A stretch of DNA of 64,000 bases from Letharia columbiana (GCF_014066305.1 NW_023501053.1:142501-206500); one strand, 5' to 3'. Shown: positions 1-12,020, numbered from the stretch's first letter. Made by a program: numbers and translations. The notes: generated by a model from the letters alone, not told the origin.

Positions 1-306
1 CTGCCAAAAGCTGCAGAGTTGATTGAACTGGGTAGTAGGCAACGGAGGAACGGTTGGAGAATGGAAGGAAACGGCGTCATGATGGCAGGTAGACCTACCA
101 AGCTTCCAAGCATCCGCGGCTTTTCTTTTGCCTCACGACCACCTGCTGGGGTGGGCCTTGCTGGTATTGCATCTAGTAAATTCCATCATGTCAGCCTCCC
201 ATCTGCATTTTTTGAATTTTTTTCCCAACTAGTACATTGCGCTGGTATGCTTGGCGCCAAGTCTCCCCAGGCGACGTCGTGAGGCGAGGAACGATGGGGC
301 ACCTAC

Positions 307-560
307 CGGAGGACCTTGGTTGTATCCACCATATTGCTGGGGGGGGTAGCCTTGCTGAGGAGGGTAGCCGCCGCCGTAGCTGGATGGGATTGTAAGTCAG
401 TCTAGATGTTTCTTTGATGCATTCATTGAGCTCATTGCTATGGGCGCGACTGAGATGTAGCTGTCCTGACCAAATACTGCAGCGGACAGCGAGCAGAGGA
501 GACCACGCACCTTTGCTGAGGATACTGAGGGCCCTGGTTGTAGTAACCTTGGCTTGCCAT
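307..560 (-). CDS. Partial Gly/Tyr/Pro/Gln-rich small protein
   Basis: Two exons can be read on the minus strand: 511-560, starting at ATG (558-560), and 307-379. They are joined by an intron with a GTGCGT donor and a CATCCAG acceptor, and the phases agree. The 41 residues are a low-complexity run of YNQGPQ, GYPPQQ and QYGGYNQGPP units. A GTAGGT donor follows the last Pro codon, so more exons lie further left, probably beyond the window edge. Short fungal proteins with such a head often end in a Cys-rich membrane-associated tail (CYSTM-like), but that tail is not visible here, so this assignment is only a guess. The function is unknown. Confidence 0.5.
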
Positions 561-1683
561 TTTGAATTTTGTACAGTGGTCTGGACGATGTGAGAGGTGT
601 GATGACTTGGATAGGTGTCAGCTGTATGCGCTCATAACAATGGCTGCTGCAACCGGCGATTTTGAGGCCGGTCCCACAGGTAAGTACTGACGGTTCAAGG
701 AGTGTCTGTCTTTAAGTATGCACTCAACAGAGAGGCGTTCACTTAGAAGTCTCTCTGGATGAGGTACGGATGTCTAGTGATTGATGTAGCTGTGTTGCAG
801 TACCGTGGGTTGAAGAGTTATTGTGAGGCGGTCGAGGGGGGGCGGAGTAAAAGATGTGGCAGCGCCGACCGGGCCGATATTTCACCGTGTTGAATTTCAC
901 CTGCAACCACCTGATTTGATTCACATTGGTCCAGTGAACCTTCTAAGACTCTAATAAACAGGCAAGGTAAGGTCAGAGTCTGAGATGCAGGAGGCCTAAG
1001 TGGTTTCAATAAATACAGAGGAGTTTGAACAGCATGGTCGTCGGTTTCTTTAGAGACGTCCATTCTACTTATACCTACACTCCTCCTGATAGAGCTTCTA
1101 GGCAAAGCTAAGCCACAGGGGAGCCGCGCATTTGTTGATTCTTAAGGCTGCGAATGAGACTGTCATTTGCCACACTGATCATTTTTAGATTTAGTGTACA
1201 GTGGCAGTGCTCGACCGTGACGAAGAAGCAATACCATCCAGTAGAATGAATGAGTATGCAGGCTCAATTGGTAAACCAAGTGAAGGCTGCATCTGTTTTG
1301 GTGTCAAGATGTATAAGTCTTTGATTTCTTATACATCAAGCTAGGAAGATGTTGTTTCCAGAATACTTGTACTGAATAACTACTCGTTCAGACTTCCGTG
1401 ACAAAGCGCACGCAAGCTTGACCCGATAAACGTCAGACGTTTCATCATGAGTTGTAGAGCATGATGAGTGTCCAAGGAAAGAGCAAACGATACAACCGAA
1501 TCCCCAACGACCATGGATTCAAATGAAGCTGCCAATCACCTACACCATTTCGACCAGCCACTCAGTCCTATCAACAAAGCCACCAGCTTTCCCGCAAGAC
1601 TGATATTGACAAGTATGGAATTTGTGAGATTTGCATGGGTATCAAGAAAAGGCATAGAAGTCACTCAAAGAAGACAAATCAAC
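561..1683. other. Gene-poor stretch, probable promoter
   Basis: No convincing coding frame or RNA gene is seen. The ORFs here lack codon or domain signal. The left part should hold the promoter and 5' UTR of the minus-strand gene ending at 560. The right part holds the 3' UTR of the minus-strand zinc-finger gene. Confidence 0.4.
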
Positions 1684-4069
1684 TCAGGGGAACGGAGGGA
1701 AGTCGAGCAATCCATAGTGTGGATTGTTCGGCGAAGGCATCCCGTACGAGACATTACCCGGGATGTACGAATCTTGGAAGGCATTTAGATCTTCCAGAGT
1801 ATGAGCACTTCTCGTTGTGCTCATGGCTGAAGGCATATCAAGTGAAACGGGGGTGCTGCTGGCGAAGTTGTCGTGGGCGTGCGTAGAGCCTGCCGAGTTG
1901 CTTGCCAGAAAAGAAGATGCAGCTGGGGCTGACGAGGATAATGTCGGGCGGGAGTAAGAGAGGTTGATGCTGGGAGTAGTAAGGCTTGCTGCGTTGCTGT
2001 CAAAATATGTCCCGAAAGACGTCTCGAAGCCCGACTGGAAGCCTGATCGACTGAAAGGAATATCGACACCTTGAAGGGTGAATTGCCGATCGTTAGTCAT
2101 AGCTAGCTCGAGACGATTTGCGCCGTCGAGAGGAGGGGCAGAGATGTGCTGACCGACAGCGCCGTCGTGTGATTGCAAGGTTTCGTCGTTTTTCTGGACG
2201 TTCCCAGGCAAAAAGAGGTCCTCTACCACCTCATCTTGTTCTCCTTGCTCCTCCTTGGACTCTTCATCATCTTCGGCCGCATCATCGCCAGCACCATCGA
2301 CGGCGCTGTCAGCGACCGCCATGTAATCCTTTCCGCGCACCTTGATCTTTCTCATCCACCGCCTACACTCGCTCATTGGAGGATCCTTTCCCCCACCTTT
2401 GCCCCCTCGCCTCTCCTCAGGATCCACATTGGTCCGACGGACTTCGGATTTTGGATGAAAATGGAAGCGTCGAAGATGGGCCGCAGCGTTGTAGTCTTGC
2501 CCGTATGGCTTCTTAGACTCACAAGCTGCGCAACCGGAAAGGAATCCGTCTGGCGATATATCGACGCATACCCAAGCCGTGCGGAAAGAATTATGGTCAA
2601 GAGCCATATGGCGATGAAGTTCATGAGACCCCCGATAACCATCAGGGTTCTTGTTGCACCTTTCACATTTGAGCTTCTCTTTGGTTTGTCGGCTGTATTG
2701 GAGTTTGGGAATCAAAACCTTCGCTTCGGGCGCTGACCGTTGGCGAAGCATGTCTTGGCTACCAGACAGGGACGATTGCTTGGACGCTGGCCTCTCGGCT
2801 ACGTCTTTTGGCGCGATCGGGCGTGCGGCCTGAGCTATCTGTTCTTGGCTCCGGCGAAAAATCCGAGAAGTCGATGATATGTTAGAGTCGGATGATGCAT
2901 CTCTTACCATCTTCGTGTGAAGCTCCATGGTTGGAAGCGATTGTATTTGTTCCACAGTAGGGATGGAACATGATGAAACGTCTCGTTTCATTTCCGTGTC
3001 AAGCTCCAAGGTCGCATGCAGCTGCAGCTGCTCCACAGCAAGCATTGAAGCTGGTGAGGTTTCAATCGCCGTTCCCTCGGCGTGAGCAAAATATAGAGAC
3101 TGATCGAAAGGTGTGCCGACTCCTTGTTCGTCAGGAGAGAGAGATTTAAGGGGGAGGCCGTGGCATGAGTCTTGCCGGTACATCTGCTGGCCTGAATCGA
3201 TCTCTGAAACTCCGGAATTAGCTCTCATCATGCCAAAGGCCCCACAAAACGAGGCAGCGAGACTATCCTCTCGACTCATCGCGGCGCTTGTAGGTGGGGT
3301 TGTATTGGTGAACCTCTCCGACACTGTCGTCGTTGGAGAGACTGAAAAAGGCGACGGCAGTTCAAGGGATGATAGAGGAATGCAGTGATTGTTGAAACTG
3401 CTTGGAGATCGTGTATTAGCTGCATAGCTAGACGATGTGAAAGCCCTAGATTGCTGAATGTATTCTGCGGGCTCGTATATCCTGATGTTGGGAGAGTCCT
3501 CTGGTATATTTATAGGCATGCGTCCTGCAGATGTTCGTCGGGCTTTGAAGCTGGGTCCAGATGTGGAAGTGTTGGTGTATCCGCAGTATGGCGCATTGCT
3601 GTCGAGCTGCCAAGGATTAGTGTCGAGTGATGGAGGACTAATTGCATTCTCGGCAGCGATTTCAGGTCCATATTGTGAAGTCCTGGCCCGTTTCCTAGAC
3701 ATCGGCTCTGACGAAGGAGCATTATAATAGCATTGACCAAGTTCGAGAGGAGTGACGGCCTCCTATACCAGCGTCAGCTCCCTCAAGGATGGAAGGGGCC
3801 AGGTGTAGATGGGTACGTACGGATGCACGCCTCCTCGACGCAGCTTCCGACCAGGATTTGGAAGTGGATTGGCGGGCCATCTGGTGTCCCTGGGTTGAGG
3901 TGAGCTCTAATGGTTGTATTGGAGCTTCGGTGTCGAGGAGCATGCTGGTGTATGGAGCTGCCCTGGCTGCCCACTGCAGCTTGATCTCGTCTTGTTGAAG
4001 GTGCCGACGTTCGTTCCAGAACTTTTTCTTCATCCCCTCCAAGTAGGACATGAGTTCGGGGTCTGACAT
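1684..4069 (-). CDS. C2H2-like zinc-finger protein (DUF7896-like), putative transcription regulator
   Basis: Exons 3821-4069 and 1684-3762 are joined by a 58-nt intron (GTACGT donor, TATAG acceptor, phase 0), giving 775 residues. The N-terminal exon starts MSDPELMSYLEGMKKKFW and is helical and charged. A basic stretch MSRKRAR follows, then about 350 residues of Ser/Pro/Thr-rich disordered sequence. A Cys/His region near residues 435-510 begins KLKCERCNKN, continues HELHRHMALDH and CAACESK, and ends HLRRFHFHPK, which looks like two divergent C2H2-type fingers. An acidic segment (GAGDDAAEDDEESKEEQ) and a Ser-rich tail complete the protein. The arrangement matches fungal proteins I recall as DUF7896, likely nuclear DNA-binding regulators. 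The target is unknown. The start could lie further upstream, but no better exon was found. Confidence 0.82.
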
Positions 4070-5707
4070 AGTTATAGCGACCGGCGGGCGTTGCAGAGAA
4101 GTAGAACGGAGCATTAGTGATGCTCTCAACGACCGCTTGTCTAGATGGGCAACATTGAAGATCAGCAAAGCGGACTTGCAACAGCACCATTTGCTAGATG
4201 GAAGCAATAAGCATACATGAACGGTTGGGTGACAGGGACAAGCCACGATTGTATGGTTACAGGATGTGATGTCAAGGCGAGAGAAAGCTGAGGTTTCAAG
4301 GCGGAAAAGTGTTCGCATTTGAGCGTTTCGTAGGATCTTATCCCAAGTTGCAACTACACCCGGTCTTGTGAGGCAGTCTGACCGAAGAAGTAAAGCCCAG
4401 CGAAACTTGGCACAGCATCCTGCAGATTGTGTATGGATGGACGAAGGGAAGACAGTGAGGCGGCCAGTCAGGAAAACGCCGCATAGCGGCCGGGCGTCGT
4501 TACAGGGTAGCCAAGCAGTTTGGGCAAGGCTGAGGTCCTTTGGTGACGAAGCAAAATATCTGCAGTGACAACGTACAGGCACCACGGGTGATGGTGACTG
4601 CGACCACTAACCAGTAGGTCTTCCATGATCTACGCCGCTTTCTGGAGGACCGAAGATTACAGCAGTAAGAACGAGCGCTGCTTCTCTAGCTGCATGAGAA
4701 GCTTGAGCAAGTCATGCCACCACTTGCAGCGTTAGCTCTTCCTTCTCTCTCCAATTGGTCGCCTCGCCTCTGTATTGGACTATAATCAATTAGACAGAAA
4801 ATTGCCCATTCTGAAGGCATCTCTACACCATCACGCGCTCCCCTTCATCGCTTCAGGTGCGACCCCAGTAGGATGGAGAGACTTGCGCGCTCTTATACTC
4901 GTCAGCAATGTAAAAAGCAAGGCGGTGCAGATGACGCTGTCTTCTCTCAATTGGTATTCGGCGTTCCTTGGGTTGCAGCCCCACTAGAGACGGAGTACAG
5001 AGGTAGCTATCGGGTGAAAGGGGAAAGCTAAGTTGGACCGAACATTGGCGGGTTTGCCTAGGACTGCATAGGTAGTCAACATTCGGTAGCCTTGGCTACC
5101 AGAGGAATGAGTTTCTCGACTTCTTTCCGCGAAAGGTAGGTATAGGCATGCCCATGGTGGCTCTGACTGCAAGTCTCATAGTTTGGTTGGAGGGCGATGG
5201 ATAGCCGGACAGGCATGCTCATGCACGGCAATCATGGGATGAACAGAGATTGGGACTGTTGGTAGACTGCGGAACTTTGCGCACTTTCATGATCAGCTGC
5301 GTAGTGTCCAAAGTTTTCGAAGCACTCAGAAGGAGCCCAATTTGTTGGCGTTGGTGAGGATGCTGGCACCACTGGTGCTACAAAGGGGTTTTACTATGGA
5401 TTTTCCGGCCTCACCAACGCATAGATATAGATAGGGAGACAGCAAAACCACAAGATGAGCGTGTCAAAAATCGATTGGTATCTCTGGGCAGCAGCACCAG
5501 CCTTCTAGAGATGGGGGGGACGAGTAAGGGAAGAATTGGTTGGCTGCGTACTTTAGGAGAAAAGTTTGACCTTTAACTTCGGGGGGCCGGCCGCCGGGGA
5601 CAGCAGAGAGGCAACCTTAAATTTGGAGCCGCAGAGCATGATCTGTTCTTTGAGCATTTCGGGACTTCTTGCTGCAATCCAAACATTATTGGCGTGCCAC
5701 ATCAGAC
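4070..5707. other. Intergenic region between divergent genes
   Basis: About 1.6 kb separates the zinc-finger gene (-) from STT3 (+). No reading frame shows a domain or believable exon structure. It presumably holds both promoters and 5' UTRs. No tRNA or clear repeat was seen. Confidence 0.4.
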
Positions 5708-8366
5708 ATGGCAGTGGAAGTCTTAGAACCATTCTTGAAGGGCGATACCGGTCGAAATACCAGGGGCCTTCTTCGATTGATCATTCTGTGCACAATTGCT
5801 GCTGCTGCAGTCGCGAGTCGTTTGTTCAGTGTGATACGTAAGTCTTCACCTTTTCAGTGTGAAAGAGTATCCAGATAGCTTGGTCAAGCATTTCCGGAGC
5901 GCATTAGCTGACATACATGCGTTGTAGGGTTTGAGAGCATCATTCACGAATGTTCGTCTGCCCCCAAGAGCCTAGAAATCTGGCGAGAGATCCAGATGGC
6001 ATTCTGGCATATAAGCGCTGATTGAAGGCAGTCGATCCCTGGTTCAATTTTCGAGCGACGAAATATCTTGTACAGAATGGATTTTACAGCTTCTGGGACT
6101 GGTTTGATGATCGTGAGGCTTCCACTCTCTTGCGCAGCATCATTCCCTATACAGGGTGTCTGCGAACGTTGCAAGTTGGCCGAAAAGCCAGACCCCATAC
6201 CTACAGCAGCAGTGGCTGACATGTCCTGTTTCTTTAGGAACATGGCATCCACTGGGACGTGTCACTGGTGGCACGTTATATCCTGGGCTTATGGTCACCA
6301 GTGGTATCATCTACCACGTCCTCCGACTCCTGTCAATGCCAGTCGATATCCGAAACATATGCGTCCTTTTAGCTCCTGGATTCTCTGGTCTTACCGCATT
6401 TGCATCATACCTGATCACGTCGGAAATGACGACCTCTCCGTCTGCCGGTCTGCTTGCAGCTGTCTTTATGGGCATCACACCTGGATACATCTCAAGATCC
6501 GTTGCTGGAAGTTACGACAATGAGGCTATTGCCATCTTTCTGCTCGTGTTCACCTTCTTCTTATGGATCAAGTCCGTCAAAAATGGTTCGGCCATGTGGG
6601 GAGCGCTGACCGCTCTGTTCTATGGATACATGGTCTCAGCATGGGGCGGCTACGTCTTCATTACCAATTTGTTGCCACTTCATACGTTTGTGCTCATATG
6701 TATGGGAAGATACAGTCCCAGACTTTACGTAAGCTACAGCACATGGTTTGCCCTCGGCACCTTGGCCAGCATGCAGGTTCCATTCGTCGGCTTTTTGCCC
6801 ATTAGAAGCAGCGACCATATGTCGGCACTAGGTAAATTTGGGCTCAAGGATGAAGACTGTGGCAATAGACTGACTGTTCCAGGTGTCTTCGGCCTTCTCC
6901 AACTGGTGGCCTTTGTGGAGTTCATTCGCCAGCAAGTTCCCAACAAACAGTTTCAGACCCTACTTCGGGGCTTGATCTTTGTAGTTTTTGTAGTGTCTAT
7001 GGGTGTTTTGGTTCTCCTGACGGTCTCGGGAGTCATAGCTCCGTGGAGCGGTCGCTTCTACTCGCTTTGGGACACTGGCTACGCAAAGATCCACATTCCA
7101 ATTATTGCCTCGGTGTCTGAGCATCAGCCAACCGCATGGCCTGCATTCTTCTTCGACCTCAACCTGATGATTTGGCTCTTCCCCGCCGGCGTCTACATGT
7201 GCTTCCAGCAGCTGAAGGATGAGCATGTTTTTGTTGTCATATACGCAGTCTTGGCCAGCTATTTTGCTGGCGTCATGGTTCGTCTGATGCTGACCTTGAC
7301 GCCGGTCGTTTGCATTGCGGCTGCACTAGCACTTTCAAGCATTCTGGACACCTACCTCGTGGCCGAGAATCCGATCCCAAAGGAGCCTCAATCTAACGGT
7401 CAGGCCCGTGGTGACAGCGTCAAAAGTACCACCGATATGATCAAAGATTCGTTGAGATCGACGCGGAATCCCATCTTAGGTATCTACTCGTACATATCCA
7501 AAGCCTCCGTCGTTGGAGCAGTGACGACGTATCTATTGTTATTCGTGCTCCACTGCACTTGGGTCACCTCGAACGCTTACTCTTCTCCGTCTGTTGTGCT
7601 TGCCAGCAAGCTCCCTGATGGAAGTCAGCACATTATTGATGATTACCGCGAAGCCTATTACTGGCTTCGACAGAACACTGCGGACAAGGCCAAGATCATG
7701 TCCTGGTGGGATTACGGCTATCAGATTGGTGGCATGGCAGACAGACCCACGCTGGTCGATAACAACACGTGGAACAACACGCACATCGCGACTGTCGGAA
7801 AGGCGATGAGTTCTAGGGAGGAAGTCAGCTACCCGATTCTCCGACAACATGACGTCGATTATGTGCTGGTCGTCTTTGGGGGTCTCTTGGGCTACTCCGG
7901 TGACGACATTAACAAGTTTCTATGGATGGTTCGCATTTCTGAAGGTATCTGGCCCGAAGAAATCAACGAGCGTAACTACTTCACCGCCCGAGGCGAATAC
8001 CGAGTTGATGACGAGGCTACCCCAACCATGCGGAACAGCTTGATGTAGGCTTCAGCACGATGCGTGTTTCCGCACGAGTCGCTAACGGAATTTAGGTACA
8101 AAATGTCATACTACAACTACAACGCTCTGTTCCCGGCTGGGCAGGCGCAAGACCGGGTGCGAGGGTCGAAGCTCCCTGCTGACGGTCCTCAGCTGAGTAC
8201 TTTGGAGGAAGCATTTACGAGTGAGAATTGGATCATCCGGATCTACAAGGTCAAGGATCTTGACAACGTGGGTCGAGATCATGCCAGCGCGGTTGCTTTC
8301 GACAAAGGCAACAAGAAAAAGAAAACGGCCAAACGACGAGGGGCCAGGGTGCTCCGGGTTGAGTGA
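5708..8366 (+). CDS. STT3: Dolichyl-diphosphooligosaccharide-protein glycosyltransferase catalytic subunit STT3
   Basis: STT3 is the catalytic subunit of the ER oligosaccharyltransferase and transfers the lipid-linked glycan to Asn-X-Ser/Thr. Six exons (5708-5837, 5928-5951, 6032-6112, 6238-6831, 6883-8044, 8096-8366) give 753 residues with all phases consistent; yeast Stt3 has about 718. Visible motifs are the first-loop acidic site in [15 protein letters not shown] (D53), the SVSE motif near residue 353, WWDYG at 551-555, and the [12 protein letters not shown] segment just after it. Multiple hydrophobic segments fit a polytopic ER protein, and the basic tail contains [11 protein letters not shown]. 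Exon 2 is only 24 nt, and the intron after it uses an unusual GTTCGT donor. The fourth intron (6832-6882, 51 nt) has no in-frame stop and a length divisible by three. Reading through it would insert 17 residues into [12 protein letters not shown], which is continuous in yeast, so I treat it as an intron. Confidence 0.97.
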
Positions 8367-9662
8367 GCTTGGTGGGTGGGGAGTACTAGTACGCGTACTC
8401 TATTGTACAATACCTTATACCTAGATCATCTTCGGGACACTGTTACACTACTATGCTTCTGATCTATCTATGATATTTCAGCCCTTGGGAAAGCAGGATC
8501 ATCACATGGATTAACACGGCGATTTCATCTGCCCAGACTGCTTCCAAATTTATTGGAGAATCGAGCAGTGCGCATGTGTATGCAAGTAAGGTAGGAGATA
8601 AGGGCGCTAAAGGCCCGATGCCGCTGGCCTCTTGCCTGAACCTTCTCCATCATTCTGAATAACAATCAATGCTCCCATCTTTCCATCTTCCCATCTTCCC
8701 ATCTTCCAATCTTCCACGTTTCTGTACGCTCGGACATTCTTTTTCTGGTGAGGATTGAGGACATTGGAGGATTCAGGATGGCCATGCGCCGCGGGGCGTT
8801 GATGCCTTTGTTGTCATTCGGCCGAGAGAACGATGGTGGTAAGGTAGGTAGGTAGGTAAGATTACCTACCAACCGGTACTTTAGTCTTGATGAAAGGCTG
8901 GTGGTGCTGATAAGTGGTTCAGTGCACGAGGGAAAGATAGCGTGCGGTATTGCTGCCCAACTTCGCCAAATCGACTGGTAATCCATTCAGCATAGGCACA
9001 TGTACATTATCCGACCCAAAGCCACCGGATGCCATTTCTAGACCAACTTGCATTGAACATGCAGCATCCTGCATCTTGCATCCTGCACCAGATGCCTTTG
9101 GGCAATCAAGTCAATTTTTTCTTCCTTTCTTTCCTTTCCTTTCCTCTCGTACTTACCGTATGTAATCTCCAATGCCTGACCCCGACTACGGTACGAGCGA
9201 TTTCTCTCTTTACTATTTGCTCATGATAAATGTCTACAACACCATCGGCTTTGCCTGAAATACGTGTCGCCTGTTAGTCACTCCGTCTCAGAGGCTCATT
9301 TCACCCTCTTCCAAATGGCTTGCACTATCCAGAGCATTCCATACCTCCATTCCCCTGCTTTGCACCCGGACAAGATCTTACTCATCCCCTTCCTGCTTGC
9401 TTGCCTACTTCTTTTCTTTTCTCACGATAACTCTACCACTTTCACATTGGCGCAACGGTCTCTGCTCGCCATATCTTTGAATCCATGATTAACTGGCGCT
9501 CTGCGCATCCAAATTCTTTATCGATCTGTTGCCTTGTTTGCACGGTATAATATTCGGGAAGTGCCTTTCCCAAAAGAAATCCAGAGTGCTAGCCAGCAGT
9601 AAGCCAGGTGAATTCCAAGGCTGAGATTTAGTATTGACTACAGCGCAGGGCGTTGGTTAGTC
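8367..9662. other. Intergenic region with short simple repeats
   Basis: No gene is seen in these 1.3 kb. They contain a tandem TCTTCCCA tract (about 8672-8716), a GGTA repeat running into a perfect 9-bp inverted repeat with a 2-nt loop (8851-8870), and a CTTTC/CTTTT-rich run near 9119-9150. The latter part is pyrimidine-rich, as is common in fungal promoters and 5' UTRs, and probably serves the coiled-coil gene at 9663. Confidence 0.45.
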
Positions 9663-12020
9663 ATGCCAACCAACCCAGGCATAGAATATGATACTCACGG
9701 CCGGCCTATGCGTGTTCGCAGAACGAACAAGGATAAGGATAAGGACAAGGATAAAGACAACAGGAGTCTTATCTCAAGTACCAGCAGCAGGAAGCATCGA
9801 GATTCATCAGCTTCAAGCAGCCGCACGCCTGTACCGCTAGACTCTGCGACGCAGCTATCCGAATACACGCCTCAAAATGCGAACCTGGATCAGTTGCCCG
9901 ATGTGAAAGACAACCGAAGTGTCATCTCGAGCAGTAGTAGCAGGAAATATCGAGATCCATCAGCTTCAAGCAGTCGAACACCTGTGCCACCGGACTATTC
10001 GACGCAGACATCCGACCTCAGCCAACAAAGTGTAAGCTTGGATCAGTTACCCGAGTTGCCGGAATCGGGCCCAGACTCGCCATCATCAACGACTTCTCCA
10101 ATGAACAGATCGATCTCAAACATATCAACCTCTGCTACGTTAGTATCGCCAACAATGCAGCACCTCCTCCCTGCCTCAGTACAGCCTTATTTAGCACCTT
10201 ACTGTGAGTCTATTGTTGACCTTTCAGACCCAGCATCTTCTCAACCAACCCCACGAGCCGAAAGGTCGAAGGAGCCTGCCGACGCAAAGCCTGCCGACGT
10301 GAAGCCTGCCGACGTGAAGCCAGCCGACGCGAAGCCAGCCGACACGAAGCCAGCCGACACGAAGCCAGCCGACACGAAACCAGCCGAGGCGAAGCCAAGC
10401 CCTCCTAAAACTTCGAGTCTACTTTCAAGCTCAGACACAGCAACTTTAGTTCGCAAATCGTCCTCCGAGTCTGTCAAAACTGTTTTATCTGGAACGTCTT
10501 CGCAGCCAGCACCTTCGGGCCAAGATCAGCAGCAGAAGAAATCCGCCTCACTGAAGTCAGAAGACTCGAAACAAGTCTCTAGAGTCAAAGCCCCAGCTTC
10601 AGCACCATTGCCATACGGTGTCGGGCCATCCGGAGAACAATTGCATTATTCTCCACAGTTCGCGTATCTTCCTACACAGCAAGCCATCGGCCCGCCCCCT
10701 GTTCAGCATGCACCTACTTCTCAAGCCCTCTCTCAATATTCCGAGTACGGACCGCCGAGCCGCCATCATCCGCCACACATCAACCCGCCTGAAGCACCTC
10801 AGCCTCCTATCTCGACATACCAGGGTCAGTGGGACAGAGGTCCAATCTCGATTGGGGAAAGACCGGATGATAGCACAATGGCATTGTTCCACCGCATTTC
10901 ATGCGCAATACCTGACCTCCACGCTCTCATGAGCCTGCATCATGAGGCTTGCGGCATGCTAGAAGCCAGCCAGCTTCATATACGTGACCAGGAAGCGCGG
11001 AAAGCTGCTGAAGTACGACAGCTCGAAATTCGCATCGTGCAGACGGAAAAGGATCTTCATCTAATGAGTAAGGATCATTCAACCGAAATTACTCGGTTGA
11101 AGCTGGACACACGCAACCTAGAAAAGCGGTGCAAAGAGCTCCAACATAGATTGACTGCAGGAGGGAAGCATAATGAGGCATTGCAAGCGGCGAACGAAAC
11201 CTTACGCGCTGAGAAGAAGGAAGCAGGACGGAAATATCAGGAGTATGAGGCAGCGCTGAATGAGACTTTCAAACGCGATAGAGACAGAATGATTGCAGAG
11301 CAGAGGACTAACCAAAGAGCCATGCAAGACGAACTTGAAGCACATACCCGCATTGCTGACGCAAATCTGTTAAAACGACTGGCTGAAGAGAGGAGAGCAC
11401 ATGAAGAAGAGACACGAAACCTGGAAAGTAGATGGACTCGACAGAGGCGTGAGCTTGAGGACAGACAGGCGAACCTTCGACGAGACTTGGAGGAAAGCCT
11501 CGAAGCAAAGCAAAAAGTCGTCGACGAAGAGCGCAGGACTTATCTACAGGCCAGAGAGGGATGGGATAAACAGCGTGAGACCCTGACACGGAAATGGGAA
11601 GAAGAGCGCTCGTTGCTCCAGAGAGCTTCGGACGAACAGCGGAAAGCTTTGACGATTCAGTACCAGAGAGAGAAAGAAATCATCCTGAAGCAAAGCTCGC
11701 AGTCACGGAATAGCAGCGAGGCAGAGGACTATGTTCTAGGATTGCAGAGGGAGATTGAGCGTCTGAAGGCCGGTTGGGGTGCTGATAGCTTCAAATTCCA
11801 GAAGGCGACTGCGGACTTTAAGACCACGGCTAGGACGCTGAATGAGCAGAATAGTAAGCTGCAGAAATTGACGGAGGCGTTTGGGCATGGTAGGCGTCCC
11901 GATTTTCTAGATGTGTTGGGCCTAGTCACATTGACATCAAAACGCAGAAGCCGGCTAAGGTGTCACCAATTCCTACGGATCGCCAAAGCCGAGGGGCTCC
12001 TTCCGGCACGTCAAGTTTGA
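9663..12020 (+). CDS. Large coiled-coil protein with Lys/Asp and Lys-Pro-Ala-Asp repeats, function unknown
   Basis: A single open frame of 785 residues starts MPTNPGIEYDTHGRP. The N-terminus carries a DK dipeptide run and an imperfect duplication of about 50 residues (two copies of NRSxISSxSSRKxRDxSASSSRTPVP). A five-residue repeat (PADxK, eight copies) and Ser/Pro-rich linkers follow. From about residue 435 to 755 the sequence is strongly charged and heptad-like (EARKAAEVRQLEIRIVQTEK and onward), which predicts a long coiled coil. No catalytic domain was recognised; a scaffold or cytoskeletal role is only a guess. The last 40 residues may be wrong. A GTAGGC donor at 11890 and a TAAG acceptor ending at 11959 would replace them with an alternative end stopping at 12135 (800 residues). 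The small minus-strand gene at 12177 is convergent. Confidence 0.8.
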   Translation: MPTNPGIEYDTHGRPMRVRRTNKDKDKDKDKDNRSLISSTSSRKHRDSSASSSRTPVPLDSATQLSEYTPQNANLDQLPDVKDNRSVISSSSSRKYRDPSASSSRTPVPPDYSTQTSDLSQQSVSLDQLPELPESGPDSPSSTTSPMNRSISNISTSATLVSPTMQHLLPASVQPYLAPYCESIVDLSDPASSQPTPRAERSKEPADAKPADVKPADVKPADAKPADTKPADTKPADTKPAEAKPSPPKTSSLLSSSDTATLVRKSSSESVKTVLSGTSSQPAPSGQDQQQKKSASLKSEDSKQVSRVKAPASAPLPYGVGPSGEQLHYSPQFAYLPTQQAIGPPPVQHAPTSQALSQYSEYGPPSRHHPPHINPPEAPQPPISTYQGQWDRGPISIGERPDDSTMALFHRISCAIPDLHALMSLHHEACGMLEASQLHIRDQEARKAAEVRQLEIRIVQTEKDLHLMSKDHSTEITRLKLDTRNLEKRCKELQHRLTAGGKHNEALQAANETLRAEKKEAGRKYQEYEAALNETFKRDRDRMIAEQRTNQRAMQDELEAHTRIADANLLKRLAEERRAHEEETRNLESRWTRQRRELEDRQANLRRDLEESLEAKQKVVDEERRTYLQAREGWDKQRETLTRKWEEERSLLQRASDEQRKALTIQYQREKEIILKQSSQSRNSSEAEDYVLGLQREIERLKAGWGADSFKFQKATADFKTTARTLNEQNSKLQKLTEAFGHGRRPDFLDVLGLVTLTSKRRSRLRCHQFLRIAKAEGLLPARQV
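10274..10396 (+). repeat. 15-bp coding tandem repeat (PADxK, eight copies)
   Basis: Eight head-to-tail copies of a 15-bp unit encode P-A-[DE]-[AVT]-K inside the coiled-coil gene. The copies differ mostly by third-position or single-base changes, with three nearly identical units at the 3' end, which suggests recent slippage or unequal exchange. The unit keeps frame, so copy number can vary between strains without breaking the gene. Confidence 0.9.

Noticed and set aside
10210..10477. Minus-strand repetitive ORFs opposite the PADxK repeat (SAGFVSAGF-like)
   Set aside because: They are shadows of the 15-bp tandem repeat in the coiled-coil gene. A repeat whose unit is a multiple of three stays open in several frames.
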